Shown here piece after piece: positions 1 through 5,267 of a stretch of 5,267 bases of DNA; position 1 is the first letter of the stretch; the number at the start of each line of letters is the position of its first letter. Origin of the DNA: an uncultured Acidimicrobiaceae bacterium (GTDB lineage Bacteria; Actinomycetota; Acidimicrobiia; Acidimicrobiales; Ilumatobacteraceae); contig CAIZMV010000125.1 in assembly GCA_903934195.1 (NCBI GenBank), forward strand, positions 1 through 5,267, written 5' to 3'. Below the pieces are notes generated by a model, which made no database searches, was not told where the DNA came from, and saw nothing but the letters and a program-made list of their open reading frames with translations. Made by a program: the position numbers and the translations under genes.

Positions 1-1032
1 ATTCTGTTGTATGACTCGAACTGGCCAGGCAAGAACCGATACGTCGATGTCGACTTAACAGCTAAGACTTGGCGATTCTCATTTTCAAGCGAAGATCCTG
101 AAACCGACACAGCCGTATGGACAGGTGGCCCACAAGATATGGACCTCACGCCGTTGTCAGCACGTGAAGGTACGTGCCCATTCTGTGGTGACGGAACCAA
201 GGCTTCAAAAACGACAATGCTTATTCGTTCGAGCAATCTCGACTGGTCAGTGGAAACTGACGGTGGTGTTGTTTCTCCCGATAATCCAGTTGGTACAGAT
301 GGCACTTCTATTCTTCCGGTAAAGGGCGCAGTAAAACGCGATTCGTATGACTATCTAGTCAGTGTTCCCACATCCACTGATGCAAAGTCCGCTACTACGG
401 TTGCGAAAAAGAATGGGAAGAAAACTCGTAGCAAACTTAAGTTTTCTGGTTCCACAAGTGTGTACGCGATAATGCCAGACGGTATTGCACAGTTCACAAC
501 ACCCGGCACATCTAATAGCCCTGTTGAAATTGAAGGAAGTTCTATCTCCACCAAAGACCCAGGTGTTGACCTCACGCTGGCATCTGGAAACTTGGTTGCT
601 AACGCATCAGGTGCCGCCATCTCCTTATCAGTCTCAGGTGGCACCATGGAAGTTGCCGTCACCACAGCTAGCGGTCAAGTTGTTCAACAGCAGGTATCTG
701 AAGATAGGCCAACTTTGCAGATGAAGGCCGACCCAACTGGCGGCGGAATCACTGTGTTGGCAGCTACTTCCACTGGCGTCGTTGAAAAAACAGAGGTTTC
801 TTCAACTGGTGTTGAGACAAAGACAATCGTTAAAGAGGTTCTCAACCTCAGTTCAGTAAAAGCTGAATTGCCACCAGAGCTTGCATCAAAAGAAATTGCA
901 GCACTTCCTTCGCTTGCGAATCGCAATATGGCAAACCCGAACTACAAAGTTGACCCTGTATACACCGCGCCTACAACCACGGTTCCCAAAGAGAGTTCGG
1001 GAGGCGTAGTTAAAAACGGTGCACGGCAAGTA
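1..1032 (+). other. Unrecognised N-terminal region of the surface protein
   Basis: This part of the large reading frame matches no family I recognise. It looks beta-rich and polar. The first 60 or so residues are aromatic and acidic and carry a CPFCGDG motif (175-195). This is followed by a lysine-rich patch around 393-440 (KKNGKKTRSK) and by Ser/Thr/Gly/Val-rich sequence that may form beta-helix or beta-sandwich structure (about 440-840). The end, about 930-1032, is a Pro/Thr/Gly-rich linker (TAPTTTVPKESSGG) leading into the first Ig-like repeat. The CXXC pair could form a disulfide or bind a metal; no other cysteine lies nearby to complete a four-cysteine site within the window. Confidence 0.6.
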
Positions 1033-4000
1033 CCCACAGTTGGAAAATTGGTATTGCCAACTAGTGAATTCGGAGATGCCCCATTCACCGTGCAAGTCCC
1101 CACCTCAAATAGCAAAGGTGAATGGAAGTTCACTTCAAGCAAAACTGACATTGCTCAGATCAACGCAAGTACTGGGCGCACTACTATTTCAGGCACAGGT
1201 ACGACCACAATCACTGCCACACAAGCAGCAGCAGATAATTTCGAGACCATATCCGTAACTGCAGAACTGACAGTGGAGCGCGCCGCTCCTGTTCTCGGTG
1301 CATTCACAACTACGGGTCGTACGGTTGGTGAAGAAGCATTTGTCCTGGCTAGCCCAACATCAACAAGCTCTGCTGCATTTAAAATGGAATCAAGTGATGA
1401 GTCTGTAGCAAAATTCTCGAAGACAAACGGAAAACTTTCGATAGTTGGTGCAGGAAAGACCACCATCACCGCTTCACAGCCTGCAACTGATGATTATCTC
1501 GCGGCGTCAAAGAGCTTTGTTCTGACTGTGCGCAAAGGCACCCCAGTACTTACAGCAACGGCTGATCTCTCCGGCACTTTTGGCGAAGATGGTCCAACCA
1601 TCACCAAACCAACCTCTGAATCTCGGGGTGCAATTTCCTTCGCATCTAGCAACGCTGCGGTTGCCACAGTCAATGCGACTACTGGTCAAGTAACTGTCGT
1701 TGGTGCCGGTACCTCCACCATCACCATTACTCAGGCCGCAACAGATGATTATGTGAGCGCCACACAAACATTGACATTCACCGTGAAGCAGGCAGCTCCC
1801 ACCTTGGGCAAACTGACGACTGAGTCGAAGAAGTTTGGTGATGCTGAGTTCACCATAGAAAAGCCAACTTCACCATCTTCAGGTGCAATTACGTTCACTA
1901 GCAGTGACAGCAAGGTTGTAAAGATCACCGAAGAAGGCAAAGCAACTATTGAAGGTGTCGGCACTGTGACCATCACCGCTTCACAAGCAGCGGAAGGTAA
2001 CTACTCTGCAAATTCCGTTACTGCAGAAATCACAGTCGGTAAGGGCGCTCCAGTGCTTTCTAACATCTCGCTCACCGGCTTAGTTTTCGGTGATGCTGAT
2101 ACCACCATGGAGCCTCGATCAACTTCGACTGGTGCGTTTACTTTCTCTAGCAACAAAACAGATGTACTAACCGTCAATGAAAAGACAGGCCTAGTACGTA
2201 TTGTCAGTGCGGGCACAGCGACCATCACCGTGAAACAAGCTTCAACTACTAACTATGAAGCTGCGTCTTCATCTGTCACTGTTCAAGTTGGTCTTGCTAC
2301 GCCTGCATTCCAGCGCCTTGATCCACTAGAGAAGCAATTCGGTGACGCAACGTTCCTGTTCGATTGGGGCACCTCCCCTAGCGATGGTGACATCACCTAC
2401 ACCAGCAGTAGCCCGACTGTGGCCACTATTAATGCGACTACTGGACGAGTGACAATCGTTAGCACGGGCGTTACAACCCTCACCATGTCGCAGGCCAAAG
2501 GATCCAACCATAAAGCTGCCACCACTGTTGCAGTTCTTACAGTTGGGCGCGGTTCGCCCGTGTACGGAGATTTTGTCATCGACACCAAGACATTCGGTTC
2601 GGCGCCATTCCTTCTCACTCTCCCCACCACAACTAGCGACGGAGCTTTCTCTTTCACTAGTTCAAACACCGCAGTGGCAACGGTGAATAGCGCAACCGGA
2701 CTTGTCACAATTGTTGCGCCTGGTTCCACAGAAATCATCGCAACTCAAGCACAGACCCCGACTCATACTGCATCAACCATTCGCACAACGTTCGTGGTCG
2801 AAACTGCAGCTCCTACTTTCGGTTCGTTTATTGCACCAACCAAAACTTTTGGAGACGCTGCATTCACCATGTCGGCTCCAACATCATCAAGTAGTGGTGC
2901 ATTCACTTTCAGTAGCTCAAATGCTGCTGTCGCAACAATCAACTCTTCAACGGGGGCAGTCACGATTGTTGGTGCAGGTTCGACCACCATTACTGCTAGC
3001 CAAGCAGCAGCCACTCCGTACGCCACACAGAGTGCAAATGCCACATTGACTGTTGCTAAAGCAACTCCAACACTCAGTAGTTTTGGTGGCGACCTCTCAA
3101 AGATTGTTGGTGATGCATCATTCACCCCAACAATTCCATCATCTGCAAGCACAGGTGCAATTACTTACAGCAGCTCGAACACTGCAGTCGCCACTATCAA
3201 CTCGACCAGTGGTCTCATCTCTGTGTTGAGCGGTGGAAGCACCGTGATTACAGCCACACAAGCAGCTACTGGCAATTACAACTCAACAACAGTGACCACA
3301 ACACTCACTGTGCTGCGCGACCCATCGATTGGTGTAATGGCAGCCATTACAAAGGCCTACGGTTCTGCAGCATTTACGTTGACCGCTCCTACCTCGAACA
3401 GTAATGGCGCTATTTCCTACACCAGCTCCAATGCTGCTGTAGCAACTATCAATTCAAGTACCCGCCTCATCACTGTTATTGGATCGGGCACTACCACTAT
3501 CACCGCGTCGCAAGTTGCCACCTCTACATACACAAGTGCCAGCACCTCTACAACTCTCACAGTTGAAGCCCCGCCTGAGATTACACAGTTGTCATTGACA
3601 AATATCAGCTCCTGCGGTCTCACAAGTACTGGCGCCATGAAGTGTTGGGGTTTAAACAGCTATGGACAGCTTGGAACCTTTGCCAGCTACGAGCAGAAAA
3701 CTCCAATCAATGTTTCTGGCTTCACCAGTGACATCACCAAGATTTCTCTTGGCGACAGCCGCACATGCGCTATCACAACGGCAGGTGCAGTTCAATGCAT
3801 CGGTCACGGTGTTGCTGGCAGCAACACTTCAGGTATCAGTTCAGGTGCAGTAAATATCTCTTCCGGTTACATGAACAGCTGTGCACTAATGTCAACCGGC
3901 GGTGTGAAGTGTTGGGGCGACAACTGGACTGGCCAACTCGGCGACGGCACTTGGCTTAACAAATCTCCCGCCGTCGATGTAAAGGATCTCACCTCTGGCG

Positions 4001-4635
4001 TCACCGCAATCACATCGGGCTCGCAGTTTTCGTGTGCTTTGCTTTCAACGAAGACAGTGAAATGTTGGGGTGCAAACGATTACGGCCAACTCGGAATCGG
4101 CACCACTGGCTCTAGAAATGAACCAACACAGGTCAAAGTCAATGGTCTGCCGATTGCTGATGTTGCTTCCATCAGCGCAGGCTACGAACATGCTTGTGCC
4201 GTATTGACCAATGGTGAGGCGATGTGTTGGGGTAGAAACACGTACGGCCAACTCGGTGACGGCACCACTACAAACAAAAGCGTTCCGACACCAGTTGTTT
4301 CACTCGGAACCACCATTCGCGCAATCAGTGGTGGTTTGGAACATACGTGCGCGATCACCATTGGTGGTGCAGCAAAGTGTTGGGGGCACAACACTAAGGG
4401 GTCTTTGGGAAATGGAGAGATCACTAACAGCTCAACACCTGTCAATGTTGTTGGTTTAGGCAGCGGCGTTCTTTCCATCGAAGCCGGCAAGGCCTATACA
4501 ACCTGTGCTCTAGTCACCAGCACCAGCGTGAAGTGTTGGGGTCAAAGCTACTGGGGCAACGTAGGCGATGGTTTTAAAATTGATCGCTCGTCACCTGTCG
4601 ATGTTGTCGGGTTGATGTCCGGTTCGCCGTCGTAA
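1..4635 (+). CDS. Giant modular surface/secreted protein: Ig-like repeats plus C-terminal RCC1 propeller (5' partial)
   Basis: The frame is open from base 1 to TAA at 4633-4635, 1,544 residues in the window. A TTG at 7 is not a convincing start: no signal peptide follows it, and the residues before it are also open. The visible layout is an unrecognised N-terminal region (1-1032), ten Ig-like repeats (1033-3570) and seven RCC1 repeats (3580-4632). The composition is rich in Thr, Ser, Ala and Val, typical of extracellular beta-sandwich stalks. I see only sixteen cysteines: two in a CPFC motif at 175-186 and two in each RCC1 blade, which suits an oxidising location outside the cell. Such proteins are usually adhesins or cell-surface stalks presenting a terminal binding domain; the ligand cannot be told here. 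No LPXTG motif, membrane helix or basic tail precedes the stop, so attachment would depend on the unseen N-terminus, or the C-terminus has been lost. The coding call is very secure; the role is inferred. Confidence 0.95.
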   Translation: MLLYDSNWPGKNRYVDVDLTAKTWRFSFSSEDPETDTAVWTGGPQDMDLTPLSAREGTCPFCGDGTKASKTTMLIRSSNLDWSVETDGGVVSPDNPVGTDGTSILPVKGAVKRDSYDYLVSVPTSTDAKSATTVAKKNGKKTRSKLKFSGSTSVYAIMPDGIAQFTTPGTSNSPVEIEGSSISTKDPGVDLTLASGNLVANASGAAISLSVSGGTMEVAVTTASGQVVQQQVSEDRPTLQMKADPTGGGITVLAATSTGVVEKTEVSSTGVETKTIVKEVLNLSSVKAELPPELASKEIAALPSLANRNMANPNYKVDPVYTAPTTTVPKESSGGVVKNGARQVPTVGKLVLPTSEFGDAPFTVQVPTSNSKGEWKFTSSKTDIAQINASTGRTTISGTGTTTITATQAAADNFETISVTAELTVERAAPVLGAFTTTGRTVGEEAFVLASPTSTSSAAFKMESSDESVAKFSKTNGKLSIVGAGKTTITASQPATDDYLAASKSFVLTVRKGTPVLTATADLSGTFGEDGPTITKPTSESRGAISFASSNAAVATVNATTGQVTVVGAGTSTITITQAATDDYVSATQTLTFTVKQAAPTLGKLTTESKKFGDAEFTIEKPTSPSSGAITFTSSDSKVVKITEEGKATIEGVGTVTITASQAAEGNYSANSVTAEITVGKGAPVLSNISLTGLVFGDADTTMEPRSTSTGAFTFSSNKTDVLTVNEKTGLVRIVSAGTATITVKQASTTNYEAASSSVTVQVGLATPAFQRLDPLEKQFGDATFLFDWGTSPSDGDITYTSSSPTVATINATTGRVTIVSTGVTTLTMSQAKGSNHKAATTVAVLTVGRGSPVYGDFVIDTKTFGSAPFLLTLPTTTSDGAFSFTSSNTAVATVNSATGLVTIVAPGSTEIIATQAQTPTHTASTIRTTFVVETAAPTFGSFIAPTKTFGDAAFTMSAPTSSSSGAFTFSSSNAAVATINSSTGAVTIVGAGSTTITASQAAATPYATQSANATLTVAKATPTLSSFGGDLSKIVGDASFTPTIPSSASTGAITYSSSNTAVATINSTSGLISVLSGGSTVITATQAATGNYNSTTVTTTLTVLRDPSIGVMAAITKAYGSAAFTLTAPTSNSNGAISYTSSNAAVATINSSTRLITVIGSGTTTITASQVATSTYTSASTSTTLTVEAPPEITQLSLTNISSCGLTSTGAMKCWGLNSYGQLGTFASYEQKTPINVSGFTSDITKISLGDSRTCAITTAGAVQCIGHGVAGSNTSGISSGAVNISSGYMNSCALMSTGGVKCWGDNWTGQLGDGTWLNKSPAVDVKDLTSGVTAITSGSQFSCALLSTKTVKCWGANDYGQLGIGTTGSRNEPTQVKVNGLPIADVASISAGYEHACAVLTNGEAMCWGRNTYGQLGDGTTTNKSVPTPVVSLGTTIRAISGGLEHTCAITIGGAAKCWGHNTKGSLGNGEITNSSTPVNVVGLGSGVLSIEAGKAYTTCALVTSTSVKCWGQSYWGNVGDGFKIDRSSPVDVVGLMSGSPS
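1033..3570 (+). repeat. Ten tandem Ig-like (bacterial Ig-like type) protein repeats
   Basis: Ten consecutive in-frame repeats of 84-85 residues start at 1033, 1288, 1543, 1798, 2050, 2302, 2557, 2812, 3067 and 3322. Each shows the same order of motifs: a P-[TV]-[LF]-G-like opening, a FGDA-x-F block, P-T-S-x-S-x-G-A, a central SSN-x-AVATIN block, a G-x-G-x-TTITA-x-QAA block, an aromatic turn (NY or DY), and a TLTV ending. This pattern resembles the bacterial Ig-like domains (Big_2-like) that build rod-like stalks of adhesins and other surface proteins. The spacing is strictly 252 or 255 bases. Repeats 8 to 10 keep the consensus best, while repeats 2, 5 and 6 deviate (for example VGEEAF in place of FGDAxF in repeat 2). 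No cysteines are seen in this block. Confidence 0.9.
3580..4632 (+). other. RCC1 seven-bladed beta-propeller domain
   Basis: Seven RCC1 repeats begin at about 3580, 3733, 3847, 4000, 4162, 4315 and 4468. Most are 51-55 residues and carry the signature I-x-x-G-x-x-x-[ST]-CAL-x-x-x-G-x-[VA]-KCWG-x-N-x-x-GQLG-D-G, followed by P-x-x-V and a GL turn. Seven is the number needed to close the propeller known from the RCC1 family. Each blade holds two cysteines, one in the CAL strand and one in the CWG strand, which could pair within the blade. Blade 2 is only about 38 residues and has CIG in place of CWG, with no GQLG. Bacterial RCC1 domains of this type sit in secreted or surface proteins and probably bind ligands; they are not expected to act in Ran nucleotide exchange. 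Confidence 0.93.
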
Positions 4636-4769
4636 CACAACCCTTGGTGCGCTCACATTGCCAAGTACTCAATACATAACAGCAAGTGCAGACTTCACTC
4701 TTGCTGCGCCAACATCAAGCAGAATCGGAACAGCTCTGCTAGCTGCAACCATCGGCAGTAACTATCTAG
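4636..4769 (+). pseudogene. Decayed eleventh Ig-like repeat, out of frame after the stop codon
   Basis: Read in the frame that begins at 4637, the DNA after the TAA encodes TTLGALTLPSTQ, then ADFTLAAPTSS, then ALLAATIGSNYL. The first parts match the opening and the F-T-L-x-APTS block of the Ig-like repeats, especially repeats 8 and 10. The last part matches the ITASQAATGNY end block of repeat 9. The middle of the repeat, about 30 residues including the SSNxAVATIN block, is missing with no further change of frame. Upstream this frame is closed by TGA at 4613-4615, so the shift must fall between 4616 and 4635. Removing the T of the TAA would give GSPSNTTLGAL as a smooth join. The frame runs on into the tRNA region and ends at TGA 4829-4831. 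I read it as the degraded former C-terminal extension of the surface protein. Confidence 0.7.
4680..4706. other. Inverted repeat (possible weak hairpin) between convergent genes
   Basis: The seven-base arms CAGCAAG (4680-4686) and CTTGCTG (4700-4706) are perfect complements around a 13-base loop. The site lies downstream of both the surface gene and the minus-strand tRNA. On the minus strand the stem is followed by a loose T-containing stretch (TTATGTATT); on the plus strand there is no T run. It could be a weak terminator for the tRNA transcript, but it also lies inside the decayed repeat and may be chance. Confidence 0.25.
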
Positions 4770-4842
4770 CGCCCTCGGCAGGAATCGGACCTGCGACCTG
4801 CGGTTTAGGAAACCGTTGCTCTATCCACTGAGCTACGAAGGC
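4770..4842 (-). tRNA. tRNA-Arg (anticodon CCU)
   Basis: The reverse complement folds as a 72-base cloverleaf plus a G discriminator at 4770. The acceptor stem GCCTTCG/CGAGGGC has seven pairs including one T-G wobble. The D arm is GCTC/GAGC with loop AGTGGATA. The anticodon loop is TTCCTAA with CCT at 4807-4809, the variable loop is AGGTC, and the T stem GCAGG/CCTGC is perfect. Anticodon CCU reads the arginine codon AGG, which occurs at least once in the surface gene (706-708). No CCA is encoded after the discriminator (CTA follows), so the end would be added by nucleotidyltransferase. Two oddities: the T loop reads TCCGATT, with C where position 55 is normally T, and the first anticodon-stem pair is an A-C mismatch (27-43). 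No clear promoter is visible on its upstream side. Confidence 0.92.
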
Positions 4843-4847
4843 GGGGA

Positions 4848-4870
4848 TGGTGCGAAATGTGGTGCGAAAT
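4848..4870. repeat. Tandem direct repeat (period 12) upstream of the tRNA
   Basis: TGGTGCGAAAT occurs at 4848-4858 and again at 4860-4870, separated by one base, just 6 bases from the tRNA 5' end. The second copy runs into TCGCC, making a small palindrome GCGAAATTCGC at 4864-4874. On the tRNA strand this is 5' leader, so it may be transcribed and removed during tRNA maturation. It could also be a protein-binding site or a slippage duplication; no function can be assigned. Confidence 0.5.
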
Positions 4871-4981
4871 TCGCCGACACATCATGCATCACCATTAGCA
4901 AGCCTAGTGGCGGGAAATGGACCAAAACCTCCCTCGCGGATTCTCCATGGTTCGTGCCAGATGGCTATCCCCCCAGAAAAT

Positions 4982-4996
4982 AGGAGCAACTAGTCT
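4982..4996 (+). promoter_or_regulatory. Candidate start signals for the M81 peptidase gene: AGGAG and a -10-like TAGTCT
   Basis: AGGAG at 4982-4986 resembles a ribosome binding site but lies 16 bases before the ATG at 5003, longer than the usual 5-10. TAGTCT at 4991-4996 fits the TAnnnT pattern of actinobacterial -10 boxes and would place transcription start at about the A of the ATG, giving a leaderless message. No good -35 match is seen 17 bases further upstream. The two readings exclude each other, and either may be chance. Confidence 0.3.
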
Positions 4997-5002
4997 CAAT
5001 CT

Positions 5003-5267
5003 ATGAAGTTTGCAATCGCGTCACTGGCGCATGAGACAAATACATACGCAGTGGACGTCACTGGGTACACCGAGCGTCACCACTTCGACGTTAAATACGG
5101 AAGCGAACTTCTTCGGTTTGCGGGAATGCGAACTTTCCTTGGCGGAATGATCGATGAGTGCAATCGTCGCGGAATTGAGATCGTTCCAATATTCTCAGCT
5201 ATCGCTCCACCCTCAGGCATAATCAAGACTGATGTCTACCTCGAATTCCGTGAGGCAATTCTCAAAG
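5003..5267 (+). CDS. M81 family metallopeptidase, MlrC-like (3' partial)
   Basis: The ATG at 5003 opens a frame that runs off the right edge after 88 codons. It is the first possible start, because TAG at 4991-4993 closes the frame upstream. The N-terminus MKFAIASLAHETNTY is the hallmark of the M81/MlrC family, whose members begin with a short strand followed by HETNT. Further conserved points are the GGMIDECNRRGIEIVP segment (residues 47-62; the family typically has GGFIDAA..G.E.VP) and an A-x-P-S-G element at about residues 67-72. Family proteins are cytoplasmic zinc enzymes of roughly 500 residues, so less than a fifth is visible and the metal ligands lie outside. MlrC of sphingomonads cleaves linearised microcystin products, but most homologues have unknown substrates, so that role should not be assumed here. 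The gene diverges from the tRNA and appears unrelated to the surface gene. Confidence 0.88.
   Translation, partial: MKFAIASLAHETNTYAVDVTGYTERHHFDVKYGSELLRFAGMRTFLGGMIDECNRRGIEIVPIFSAIAPPSGIIKTDVYLEFREAILK

Noticed and set aside
7..9. TTG as start codon of the large gene
   Set aside because: The frame is open to base 1, no ribosome binding site can be seen, and no signal peptide follows, although the protein looks exported. The gene almost certainly begins upstream.
172..195. Zinc-ribbon DNA-binding domain at CPFCGDG
   Set aside because: Only one CXXC is present in the window and the protein looks extracellular.
1033..3570. CRISPR or other non-coding repeat array
   Set aside because: The 252-255-base periodicity is in frame and reflects protein domain repeats; there are no short identical repeats with unique spacers.
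351..3638. Several minus-strand open frames of 60-130 codons opposite the repeat region
   Set aside because: They recur at the same place in successive Ig-like repeats and mirror the repeat codons, as expected for shadows of the plus-strand gene.
4045..4490. Minus-strand open frames opposite the RCC1 repeats
   Set aside because: The plus strand has strong, family-matching coding content here; the antisense products resemble nothing I know.
4616..4831. Separate small gene in the +1 frame after the stop
   Set aside because: It lacks a start codon with a ribosome site, ends inside the tRNA, and its matching part is a broken Ig-like repeat, so a remnant is the better reading.
4890..4935. tRNA promoter on the minus strand
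   Set aside because: Only weak TAnnnT and TTGnnn-like matches with poor spacing were found; none is supportable.

Overview
The window holds the 3' part of a very large gene for a modular surface or secreted protein, a tRNA gene on the opposite strand, and the start of an M81-type (MlrC-like) metallopeptidase gene. The tRNA lacks an encoded CCA end, base composition is moderate, and the large protein combines long chains of Ig-like repeats with an RCC1 propeller. Together these suggest an actinobacterium, possibly a freshwater planktonic lineage. This is inference from style, since no taxonomic marker is present.

Layout. Bases 1-4635 (+) are one open frame that already runs at the left edge, so the true start and any signal peptide lie outside. 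It encodes an unrecognised N-terminal region of about 340 residues (1-1032), ten tandem Ig-like repeats of 84-85 residues (1033-3570), and seven RCC1 repeats that should close a seven-bladed propeller (3580-4632). It then stops with no visible cell-wall or membrane anchor. Directly after the stop, in the +1 frame, lies a decayed eleventh Ig-like repeat (about 4636-4769). A single-base change at the stop codon would join it to the main frame, so the protein was probably longer once. The remnant ends against the 3' end of a tRNA-Arg(CCU) gene on the minus strand (4770-4842). Between the tRNA and the next gene (4843-5002) there is a tandem 12-base repeat and possible start signals. The M81 peptidase gene starts at 5003 (+) and runs off the right edge.

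Relations. The surface gene and tRNA are convergent; the peptidase gene diverges from the tRNA. No functional link between the surface protein and the peptidase is evident. A decaying repeat-protein gene that ends exactly at a tRNA 3' end resembles the edge of a variable genomic island, which is the most interesting reading of the window and remains an inference.
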